DNA of 64,000 nt from Kalmusia sp. IMI 367209 (lineage: Eukaryota; Ascomycota; Dothideomycetes; Pleosporales; Didymosphaeriaceae), in the NCBI GenBank assembly GCA_027946365.1, contig JAPEUQ010000002.1, positions 682,001 through 746,000 on the forward strand, in the 5' to 3' direction. The translations under genes were made by a program, and so were the position numbers. The notes beneath the pieces were generated by a model. The model did not search any database, was not told the DNA's origin, and saw only the letters and a list, made by a program, of their open reading frames with translations. Shown here one piece after another: positions 11,444 through 21,634 of this stretch; within the stretch, counting starts at the first letter, position 1; the number at the start of each line of letters is the position of its first letter.

Positions 11444-12480
11444 AGTTGTGGTACTAAGTCAGCAAAGAACATAACTAGTTTGATCGTGACTAACCACAAA
11501 GCAGAGGTTGCGCACTTGTTCCTGAGATTGAAGGATAACGCCGCATAAGACAGAAGAGCGATGGTAGCTGAGGAGTCCCTACACACAGGGGCACACGACA
11601 GGCCCAAGCTTCTCCAGCCGTTCCACGCACATTCCCCCAAAATTATTCCAGGCGCACAACATAGCGTTTTCTTGTCTTCGCCAAAGCGTTCGGTTTCCTT
11701 CTACATGCCTGCAACATGCCTGTTCGCGCCACCGTGGCGCGGAAGTATCCTAGCGCACACGAGGCCCTTAAGTGTTTATAGGCAAGAGCTCTAGCTTTCT
11801 ACGCTGGCATTGATATAATGTCTATTAGTACCTCGTTCTCAAAAGGCCGTTGTGTTCTGAGTAAGACGCAGTAATACTGCCGGAACAGCATGTAGATTTT
11901 ACATAGTAATTCCACTGCGAGAAGTGGAATAATGTACTATAGTTGGACAGTAGACATATTTTGAATAAGCGCTCTCGAGTATTACCCCAGCCTTTTTAAA
12001 GATTGATTCAATAAAGTATATTGTTTCTCAACAATAATGATCCCATCGCTGATGTCTGACTGCGTTTGAGCTGCATAAAGGTAACAAACTTTAGGTCTTA
12101 CTAAGCGAGCATAATCATGAGCACGTCTCCTATTACCCTTAAATGGAGATTTGTTTCACCCATGTTAAGTTTTTCAGCTGCGATACAAGCACAATCACGA
12201 GTGCGTCTCCTATTGCCTTAAAATGGAGATTTGTTCCACATATGTTAAGTTTTCCAGCTACCTGTACTGACGCCACACGTATACAAGAGTAATCAAAACA
12301 TCTGAATCTAGATACTACTTGTGGGCTAGGAAGTAAAAAGAGAATATGTAGATATATCTGCAATTCAAATTAAAGCAATGTCATGATTAGCTAATAGCAT
12401 AATACTCTGAAATTAGACATTGCTCCACGATCAAACTTAAACAAGTTAGAATTACACGGTGAGTTTTCCTGCCTGAACGA
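11444..12480. other. AT-rich stretch without a gene; contains the 80-bp duplication
   Basis: Only short frames occur. The section contains an 80-bp tandem duplication (listed separately) and is presumably the distal promoter region of the small secreted protein at 12.6 kb. Confidence 0.4.
12106..12261. repeat. Tandem direct repeat, period 80 bp, two diverged copies
   Basis: Copy 1 (about 12106-12181) and copy 2 (about 12186-12261) share blocks such as CGTCTCCTATT, TAAATGGAGATTTGTT and ATGTTAAGTTTT with scattered substitutions and a one-base shift. It lies about 340 bp upstream of the secreted-protein reading frame. Confidence 0.8.
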
Positions 12481-12489
12481 TATATAAAG
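12481..12489 (+). promoter_or_regulatory. Probable TATA box of the small secreted protein gene
   Basis: TATATAAAGG lies about 118 bp upstream of the ATG at 12600. It is followed by a pyrimidine/A-rich leader (CTCCATTCAAAACC, TACACTTTGAAAAG), a common arrangement for strongly expressed fungal genes. Confidence 0.5.
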
Positions 12490-12599
12490 GCAAAGGTCTG
12501 GCTACAGAAAAAAGTCCAACCTCGACGATTAACACCAACATCACCTACAAATTATTTACCTACTCCATTCAAAACCTTTTTCAATTACACTTTGAAAAG

Positions 12600-13007
12600 A
12601 TGAAGACCACTTCTCTCCTAGCCTTCGGCAGTATGATCGCCGCTCTAGCATGCCTCTCCCTAGCTTCTGGACCCCAGGGTCAGGCTACACAGATAAATAC
12701 CTACACCGACAGCCAATGCGGCGCTTTCAATGGCAATATCATGAACTACTACGGAAAAAGTCCAAAAATCAACGACTGCTTCGACCTCAACTTGCCATAA
12801 GGCACTCAGAGCTTGAATTTGGTCCATGTATGGGACAAAAACACCCCCTCAGATTTGAGTGGAAATTGTAAAGTGTACTCCGACTTTGGGTGCAAGGGAA
12901 ATCAGGACATCGCGCGAACCTTTTGGCCCAGTGGCGGACCTGGCTGCTTGAATTCGCGCGGTAGTCTAGGCTATCTGTGGAAGAGCGCCCGGTGCTATGT
13001 CAATTGA
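12600..13007 (+). pseudogene. Small secreted cysteine-containing protein interrupted by one TAA
   Basis: The ATG at 12600 opens a classic signal peptide (MKTTSLLAFGSMIAALACLSLA, probable cleavage near residue 23). The mature part has Cys in SQCGAF, NDCFDL, GNCKVY, FGCKGN, PGCLNS and ARCYVN, i.e. six, fitting three disulfides. A single TAA (12798-12800) after FDLNLP interrupts it, and the same frame continues to a TGA at 13005-13007; the full frame is 135 codons plus the terminal stop. I tested for an intron spanning the stop: the only nearby GT...AG pair shifts the frame, so the TAA looks like a true nonsense codon. CAA to TAA (a C-to-T change in a CpA context) would be the simplest origin. 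Effector-like by size, Cys content and secretion, but no homolog is recognised. Confidence 0.75.
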
Positions 13008-13643
13008 GGACTATGGCTTTTGTTGAAATAATTATGACGCTTGAGATGCGGAGGGCCTTGTGGATACATTTTGTGGATGGCGGGAGACGAATTCAAAGAT
13101 CGGCGTATGAAAATTGGATGCTCTGGGTTTGAATCTTTGTGTGCTGCTAGATCGCATGGACCATAATAGCGAATACATCAATGGTGTCCTCCATTTTATG
13201 TTGATGTATAGTGTGACTACTGTCTTTAGGCCGCACTATGACGTCTTGTTCACCAGGAGGTGACGGTGCATCGCTAAAAATGGCACTTGATGCATCAATA
13301 CGAATTAGATCAAGAGCAATTGACAGACATGTCTAAAATTGACTGAATACTTATCTACATTCGATCTCACCGTTGATTCAGTTTTGGAAGCACAGCTGTA
13401 CAACGGCGGTCTCTCTACACTATTATTTGACGGTCGCCTGTAGTAAAAGCAAGGCGTGAGCGAATGGATCAATTTTCAATACTAACAAGCCTCGCATTAT
13501 TACGTCTGCATATTAATCACTCGTCACAAATTGTTAAACATACTTAATCAGCCACTTTACCAGATATTCGCTCAGCTAATAGTATAATCAATGAACTCCT
13601 CAAACAAGGTACAACTTCAAATAAGCTAAGTACACAAGGAAGA

Positions 13644-14057
13644 TCATTCCGGCCATAGACAAAGAAATGACATGTATCTAACACCATTGGTTTCCTCATC
13701 GTTCTCTTTTCGCCATTTCTTGAACTTAATACTTGTCCCCCAACCATTGTCATTGACTGCTGCCGTCTCAATGACCTCCGGCTCGGGTTCTTTCTTTCAT
13801 TCAGACTCGTCAATAGAGTATACTGTCACTTCCTCTACAGGTCGAGGCGGGGCTGGCCGGGGAAATATTGACTCTGATGGTACAGGCGAGTCTTCGTAGA
13901 TATCTTCCAATTTCGTATCTTTAGACCTTCCGACTTCAACTTCCTCTCCAGTTCCATGGGAGGGATTGAAAATTTCTTGTCTTGCCCTTCCGGTTCGGTC
14001 ACTCTGCTTGGGTGGTAGGCTGCGATGGCCTTTGCCACAACATGAAGCGATAAACAT
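13644..14057 (-). CDS. Small acidic low-complexity protein (uncertain)
   Basis: ATG at 14057 (MFIASCCGKGHR) opens an 86-codon frame rich in E, P, S and D that hits TGA at 13797-13799. The same frame then continues as KKEPEPEVIETAAVNDNGWG to a TGA at 13644-13646. Two readings are possible. A 45-nt intron (GTAGAG...TTGAC...GAAAG) would remove the stop and keep the frame, or the TGA is a nonsense mutation. No domain is recognised. The composition suggests a disordered intracellular protein. Confidence is limited because the gene is small and untested. Confidence 0.3.
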
Positions 14058-15938
14058 TATCTCGTAACAAGAAAATTTTTTTGCGTATTATCGCCCTGTA
14101 TGAGTCGAAGCAGCATCAATTTCATTTCAAAGTAAACCAAGTGAGTGATGGTCCACGGCATGACTCAACACATTGTCACCCCGGTTGGGATTAATTTGTA
14201 ATAGCATCATGGTAGTCATGCTCAAGTGGGCACACAATTGCCATATTTAATGGGAGTACGGAGTATAAGTATGCCATTGACATTCGCAACGGGCAGAAAA
14301 TTAAGACAGTACAACATTTAAAGCCGATGTGATTGTTATGGCGTGCTATATAACCCCTTCACAACTTCACATTATGTGCCCTCTCGCAGGTACACATCTT
14401 CTTGGTAGAGATTTCACCATTATCGGGTCGGATGAACACGGCGCTTTGCTCAGCGGACGATTCGGCCATAAACCGGTCCATGGGGTTCATGTTGGCAGAT
14501 TTTGTGTTGCTTGTCGTGGACAGGAGGCGGACGTGGTGAGGGCAGAGCTTAATGGTGTCTGTCGACTTTTGAGGAGGAGGGTCTGTTGGGTTCCTGCGCT
14601 TCGATCAGTGAAAGCCCGCAACACAGCCTTTGTCGACGAAGGTCAACTAACGATGAGGGGTTCCGGTGAGACATGATGAGACGGAGGAGATGAGCCTTCG
14701 ATAAAAGAATTGTTGAAAGAAGGAATGATAGTAGGATGATGATTGATTGTATGATTAAGACAACAAGCTGTCTGAGGGAAGGAAAGCGAATGGAATACAT
14801 TGGTTTTATACGCGGCAACTGGAAGAAAGGGGAGGGACTTTCGAGCATAAGACAAGCTTCCAACACAGAAGTTAGCCACGTTGATAGTCCAAGATCATGG
14901 ACTCTTGCCGGCAGGGGTCAGTAGATCTGCCTATGCTATTGCAGAATAGATGTAGTCTTCTGCTTACACACATTCGCAGATATAGTGAGCGCTCGAAAGA
15001 CATTGGCCAGGCAAATTTTGTTTACCATGGCAAACCCGGTAAGCGCAATTGCCACAGAATCAGCAGCGAGTACATTGGTCATCCACTTTTTGTTCCGCTT
15101 AGCATTCGGGAGCGCTGCAGGGGTTGTAACCTTATTGGGTGCTAAGCTTTATAGAAGCTTGACATGGCCTTCGCTTCAAATGCCCAGCAGATCTTCATTG
15201 ACTACCTGCATCGGGAATAACGACACGTAAGGTTGCACCGAGTACAAAAGGCGTCCTTTCTGCAAAGCGCAGGCTTGAAAGGGGTCTACTGACAATGATC
15301 CTATACTGTTAAGTGTCACTGTCAATGGCCCGAACATCTGCAGAATTTATGAGGGGCCTGATTATTTCAAGGGTCATCTTCAGTGTATGGCCTCTGGCCG
15401 GAAGTGACGTTGTGGTGCCTGCCCTAGATCTCAGCGCGTGTTCCACGCATCGAGTTCTCCATAGTTTGGCAGCTTCTTATTGGCTATTGACATTCTGTTA
15501 GACTTGGCATGGCGGATCGGCACTCGCTTAAGCATGCCCTGCTGAGGACGCGTTGCTGCAGGCAAAGAAGGCGACTGCGAGTTGCGCGCTGAAAACTCCG
15601 GTCTGCACTACTACGCGGGACGTGATTGGCGATTAACAGTATGTTGGGCTTGGCATGGCTCTATTTGACCCAGCACCTCGCTCTTGGGCTGGCTTCCCTT
15701 TACTACATTAACCTGTCCTGCCTGCTTGTCAGGATGCATGAAAACTACTGCATTAATTTGATTCTTGAACTTCGCTATCACCGTTCGACTAATAGTAGTG
15801 CAAGGGAGACTTATTGTCCGACCCAGACCTCACATCGCCGACATCGACATTTCACATCGTGGGCATCACGCAAATCTGCACGTGATGTAACATCCTGCTT
15901 CCCACGCCACACCAGGCTCCTCGGATCCTCGGGAGAAT
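14058..15938. other. No recognised gene
   Basis: Short open frames only. One (ATG 15029, ACCATGG context, MANPVSAIATESAASTL..., 67 codons) has a possible membrane helix but no recognised family. Part of this may be promoter for the Clr5 gene. Confidence 0.3.
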
Positions 15939-18534
15939 ATGAAGCCGATACTAGAGATTCTCTACATGTCCGAGAAGAAGAAACTCGCAGATGTTGCTTT
16001 GCAGATGAAAACTCAGCATGGTTTTGACAGACTGTATGTGAGCAATGATCCGCGTACCTGCCATACAACGAAATCTCATACCTACTGACATGAGATTGCA
16101 GTGAACACCAATACCAGTGTCAATTCAGGGAATGGAAATGGTCGAGAAAAGCGGGCAAAGACGTCATGCCTCGAATTCTTGAACATGTCAAGTATCGGTC
16201 CGGAGCTGGTAAATCTAGTGAGATTACGCTTGACGGGAGGGTAGTGGAGAGAAAGAAGATCAGGCGTGCTCTCAAGGACGAAAAGCGAGCTATTATGGAC
16301 TCGATCGCCCTGAAATCATCCCGAAGCCAGACCTCAATTGTTGAAGGGCCTATGTTACCATATACCAACAGCTTGTAAGTCGGCTCAGCCAGAGGGTGCA
16401 TTATGCGGCAGCTGATAGTCGAAGTCTTCTCAAATGGAACCTGCCTTATGCTGCCATGCGTCACTCGTACGCACGACCATTGGATCATTTTCCCCCTCCG
16501 ACTAACCGACACCCCGTAGTAACATCGATGCAGTGACTCCATCAACAGCAGATTCTCCTCATGATGCACCTTCTCCAACGACACAGGTCGTTAAAGAGTC
16601 AATGATGATTGGTCGTGCCCGCATGTTCGCAAAAGGTCAACACGAGAAGCTTCTCAAAGTCTTGAACGGAGAGGAAAGAAGGCAAGCTAGAGCCTGAACA
16701 TTCCTTCCCGGGCTAATATTTTATTAGGCAGCTCTCGGATTGGTTGTACCAGTATTGGTTCTTCTACTTCAAGACTGCGAAACACTGGGGCAAGGGGCCA
16801 ATCATATGAGATGCACAATTCTTGGACTTTACTCGATTCGCAGTTGCGGACTTTTGCCATCTTCCTAGTACTCCTCAGGACCCAATAATGCTATCTATAC
16901 CAGCTAATGGAGCCGGGCTAATGTCATCGGATCTTTGCTGGTGGTATATATATGTGCAGCCCATGGAGTACGATTCGATATCAGTGGATTCACCAATGTC
17001 TGCCAATTTCGTTGAGCACGATCCAGAGGACAACTCGACTTGGGAGCTTTGGCCTGAGAATAGCCAACAACCTTCGCTTCAAACTCGTCTTCGGGACGGC
17101 CTCGAACACAACGACTTCAGTCCGACACCGGTAGCGAATCTGCCTGTCGCCATTTCGCAGATTGCGCAAGCTGTATAGAGCTCCGACAGGGAGCTCATCT
17201 TAGAGTCCCTCAGTTTCAGCATTATGAGTCAAAATTTGTATCAAGTCCTCAAGACCCTTCGCGAACTGAAAGTAGGAAAGGAAAGCACTGAATTCGAACC
17301 GCTGTACCCTTTCCATTTAGCAACGAATTTCCTTGATGGGGCTAAATCTTGTTGAAACATTCTGTGGGAACTAACCCGGCAAATTTCAGGAGCCATGGTC
17401 CATATCTTGTACACAAATGAAAGTAGGCACACAGTACTGGACAATCTCATGATTACAATTATCAAGTCGCATACGTCAGCAAAGCCAGTCTCTGTGGACC
17501 CAGAACTCAGGAATATCCCTAGATTTACCGGTGAAGAGGTTGATATCTGCGGCCGATGGGACGCAGACTCTCCTTGTGTGCGCCATCTACATGCAAGTGG
17601 CAATTCATCGATACCCCTCAGTTGGAAACACAGATTTTGTAACACATCCATTCAGGCAGTATGTGACTGTATCCACCGCATGTTCCGGACTATGCCAAAT
17701 TCTCTTTTACTGGAAAATCCGAGTGGATTGTTTGTTTAACGTTGCTTTGATTGCGGAAAGAAGCTGCAGCTACATCCACTTCACACTTTAGTAATGGTAG
17801 CTTTTCAACTTTTCACCCAGGGTTGTGACGACAAGGACTTTTTCGGTGTTCTTGCATGCGCTCTTTGCATGGTATCGTGGGGATTTGATCCTTGTGCAAC
17901 TGCAGATGTGTCAATGACAGCGTTGCTGGACATCAATGCGCTCTACGAATGCGACCACGAGTATTTTACTGCTGCTGGGCTCGCCGAGAGGATTTTTAAC
18001 ACTGCAGTCGTGTCGTCGTGGAGTAAGAAGCTTCGTTCAGGGTGGATCGTACTAGCTAGTGTACTGCGCCGTTACGAAAATGCACACATCCAGCGATATA
18101 ACGATGAAAGCGATACAGCTGATGAGAGATACGACAGCGACAGTTTCAGAGATTCAACGGAGCCAACAGCATACCAACTCATGTTACACGACGATGACGA
18201 CGTGACCTCAATACCTACCCCTTGGCATCTTCGGCACGTGTATCTGGGTACACTGTGGGCTTCGGTCCAAGCTGAACTACTGTCATACCGACGTCTGGCC
18301 ACCGATGGTGACTGGTTATCCGAGCACTTCTCAATGGAAGTCCTTCAGGAGCAGCTGAACTTGGGGGAAACGCTTGAGGTGGGGTATGCTAAGAATGGAC
18401 TGTTGCGTGCCCACTGTCCTTGTCACAGTTTTTGTTGTTACCCTCTGGCGCTTATGTCTGACGCGGTTGATCCAAACATTGCAAATCTTGATGTACGGGG
18501 AAGGGCAACTTATGGGGAAATCCTCGATGATTAA
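15939..18534 (+). pseudogene. Clr5-domain protein with four in-frame stop codons
   Basis: The N-terminal Clr5 domain is spliced from 15939-16033 (MKPILEILYMSEKKKLADV...HGF) and 16102-16374 (EHQYQCQFREWKWSRK), followed by exon 16520-16681. The next junction needs a GC-AG intron (16682-16727, GCAAGC donor), giving RRQLSDWLYQYWFFYFKTAKHWGKGP. From 16728 to 18534 a single reading frame is kept. It is interrupted by TGA 16807-16809, TAG 17176-17178, TGA 17353-17355 (NFLDGAKSC*NIL, Trp expected) and TAA 17737-17739. Between them are family-like blocks: EEVDICGRWDADSPCVRHLHASGN, CFDCGKKLQLHPLHTLV, and the C-terminal HCPCHSF...SDAVDPNIANLDVRGRATYGEI. Clr5 was defined in S. pombe silencing; the filamentous-fungus proteins are uncharacterised. 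About 780 residues if unbroken. A short Clr5 protein of 203 residues ending at 16809 could still be made. Confidence 0.85.
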
Positions 18535-19266
18535 TGTCGCTCAAGTTAGAGCGTTAGGAAAGTGGTCAACACTATCTCATTGTTTTCTTCCTTTTTCCTT
18601 TGATCAAAAGGCACTGTATCGGAGTATGAACCCTTCATCGACTACTTTTCGGCAGCAACAGCGCCCCACTTTCTCCAGCCTTCAATCAGAATTCACGTCC
18701 TTTCCTTCGCATAACCTGCGAACAGGAATCTTACGTAGATCGCTGCAGATTAATTCGCTCTTTCACAATATGAATTAGCCTTAAATGCCTCATGACTTGA
18801 TCGCAAGGAGGTTTCCGCTGGATTCAAGCTTACTCGATAGCTCATATTACTACACTACAGCTACTCCTTGATTCTTCGTACTATTCTGAACCATCCGCGA
18901 ATGTATGCTTTTGCATTGGCTATATTCAGGATGAGTTACACATGAGAAGATGACTCGCAGACTCTATTTCAATAGCGATTCCATTTGAGAGCCGGCAGCA
19001 CTTGTGTATGACCTACAAGTCCGCCCCTCATTACGTGCTTGCTGCTATACACTTGCGCATTGTTCATCACAGCTGTAGTAGATGGTCTTGAATCTTTCTT
19101 TAGTACTCGGTCCCTTGCCGTCGACGCTGTCAATATTTCTGCAAAAACGGCCGTGCTCTGCACGCAATAGTATTGATTGTGGGTGGCTCTGTAATGGTTG
19201 TTCCAGTGTAATTCAGTGCGCCTCGTAGCCTCCAGATCGAAAGAAATCCAGTTCAAAGACCCAGCA
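18535..19266. other. Convergent intergenic region
   Basis: Lies between the Clr5 relic (plus) and the CorA-like gene (minus). Short frames on both strands show no domain; probably two 3' flanks. Confidence 0.4.
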
Positions 19267-20870
19267 TTAGAGAGACTCTTCCGTACCCGACCGGGAAGGG
19301 CGTATATGTGATAACCGCCTTTGGATGGTCCGACTTCGGTTCTGAATATTTCGAAAGTTGACCAATGTCAATATACTACGCATCAAAGCCACAGGCGGTC
19401 GCGCAATGAGAACTACGAGTAGGGTTACTGGTATTGCAACTGCGAAGTAGACCCAGAAATCCTTGCTACCGGGCATATTCTCAGTGTTCATGCTGAAGAG
19501 ACTTGCGATGAAGGTAAGAGGTACGAAGACGAGAGCGAGGACCGTCAAACGTTTTATATCAGCCTGTTCTGCATAAGTTCGTCGAGTATCTGCGATCTGA
19601 ACCGAGGTCATCACAATAGGCAGGGTGTTCTCTAGTCTACGTCCGGCGTCCTGCAGCTTGTGCAAGATCAATTCGAGATCCTCGGCAAGACAGTCGAGTT
19701 TGTGATCGGCTTTGTGACTGTTGAAACTCGGGGATCGAAGCAGTCTGATCAGCGCTTCCACCTTGCTTTGAGATAGAAATGCACGACGTCCCCAGGCTTG
19801 AAGCTCTCCCAGGTCTATGTTGAATTGATCCAGGTCAGGTAGACGATTATGCTGGTACTCGAATTTTTTTAAGCAGTGATGCATCACAGCCACATATTTT
19901 ACCCATTCTGCGGCCACTATCTTGAGTGGGTAGTAGGAGACAGCTTGCAGTGAAGGGTTGGTTGCGTCGAAGCACTCTGGCACGGCGCGCGTCCAATAGT
20001 ATTGAAGGTCCTCTACTAGGCTCCCGCGTTGCCCTTCTGTATCAGTTGAGAAACTGTCGATGAAGGGTGGTGGAGGAAGAAAGTCCTCATAGAGCCCAAG
20101 AAAAGGTTGTGATGGTAGGTGAACTATGTTCTCTTCGTCACGTTTCTGGCCATCGACGTAGTACTTGTAGCTAATAGCGGGGTCAACTAGTACAAGAGCT
20201 TTCAATATTAGCAGCTTAACAATTTTCGTGCGATACGTTACTCACCAAGCCAGAAGTTGCGTGCTTTATTGGGATCTAGATGGATGACTGACAAGCAGTG
20301 CTGCACAAGCCCGATAGTTGTGGATGGCAGAAATATGAGTTTTCGATCGATGTTGGTATCTCTTTGGAGCCGGCCGCCTTCTATTGAAATAGTATCGCAT
20401 GTGATCGCTCGATGATAAGACATATTGGTGAACTTTTGAGATGATAGCCGCGAAGGCAGAGTTGCTTGATCTGGTGTTTGATGACGCATTCCCGACCTGC
20501 TGACAACATGGAGGTGCATAGCGAAGAACAAAGGATCAATTCCTAGACTAGTTCCTAGCAGCTCTACAATGTTTTTCGTGAGATCTTCGATCACTAGAAT
20601 TCGGCCCTGAAGCTTTTGAGAGCCATGGGCTTGGATAATCTCGTGGAGTTCTTGGTCAAGACGACCGACTTTTACTTCCGTTCGCACATCGGGGCATGAC
20701 ACGCCATCCTTGAAGTCTAGAGCTGCTACTCGACAGCCATGTGTTGGGATATTTGGGTCGGAAAGGAAACTGGCGAGATTCTGTAGGCTAGGGTTCCGTG
20801 AGCAAAGCGCCTTCACGTATGTCTTGTATGTCATCGGTTGGTGTGCCTTCTTTTCGTATTCATCGTTCAT
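19267..20870 (-). CDS. CorA-like (MIT family) membrane protein
   Basis: Two exons: 20870-20246 and 20198-19267, with a 47-nt intron (GTGAGT donor), giving 518 residues. The long N-terminal domain is soluble. The C-terminus has a coiled region (LELILHKLQDAGRRLENTL, ADTRRTYAEQADIKRLTVLA) leading into two membrane helices, LALVFVPLTFIASLF and YFAVAIPVTLLVVLIA. This is the CorA topology of Mg2+ channels. The loop motif after helix 1, normally GMN, reads SMN here (LFSMNTENMPGS). GMN is needed for Mg2+ conduction in characterised CorA, so transport is doubtful; many fungal CorA-like proteins form a divergent group of unknown function. ATG 20870 follows CTCAAC. Intact, divergent from the RelA/SpoT gene. 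Confidence 0.85.
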
Positions 20871-21634
20871 GTTGAGTGGCGCCTTTCAGGTGCATGGAAG
20901 TCTATTAAGTTGCGCACTGGGAAGTCAGATTAATCGATGGAAGATGGAAGGAAGAGGAAGGCTGGACATTGAGGGGTGGGCACGACCCCACACATCTGCA
21001 TTGTACCGAACAGCCTCAGCCTCGCAGCGTTGAAGCTTCCTCGCGCAGGCAAACACTCGCTTTTTGACCGGTAATGCTTACTGCGCATTTACGACCGATA
21101 TTGACCGTCAGATAGGGATAAATTTCCCATTCATACACATTTCCACATGAGAAGCGCTGGATCTAAATGATGTAGTCACAGCCTTTGAGCAGGCCAGAGG
21201 CGAGACGCTCTTCGCCACATGACGCGATCCATATTGCAAGGCAATAGGATGACCTGCTTGTTTTTTCTGGCAGCGTATGCGGGCCGTGTTGCGATTGCAT
21301 AGGCGCAAGGCTCGTATCTTGCATTCTGGGTGCGTTGGGCTGGACCCGGGTTATCCGCGAGGTCTGAGTCGATGGAAGCGCCCCGCGGAATACGAGTCGA
21401 GAACATTCAGCCTTGCTCCGCCTGCGGTATGTCTAATTTGTTTTCAGTATCGACTGATGCCTACTTGTATACTCCAAACGACTTTGTCTTGATCTCAGAC
21501 TTGACTTTATAGCCACTGCGCGATCACCGCTGCGAAATGAGTATCTAGGTAGCACCGGCCTCTATCATGCAAATGCTAGGGTAAACACGGCACTGTAAGT
21601 GTTGCAGAAGTCTTTCCACAGTGTCGTGTCTGAC
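20871..21634. other. Divergent promoter region between CorA-like and RelA/SpoT-domain genes
   Basis: About 760 bp with no convincing gene. Probably carries both promoters; a short 5' exon of the RelA/SpoT gene cannot be excluded. Confidence 0.4.

Noticed and set aside
12770..12810. Intron that would remove the TAA in the secreted protein
   Set aside because: The only candidate donor (GTCCAA) with the CTCAG acceptor shifts the reading frame.
15029..15232. 67-codon ORF with strong Kozak and possible TM helix
   Set aside because: Too short and unsupported to list as a gene.
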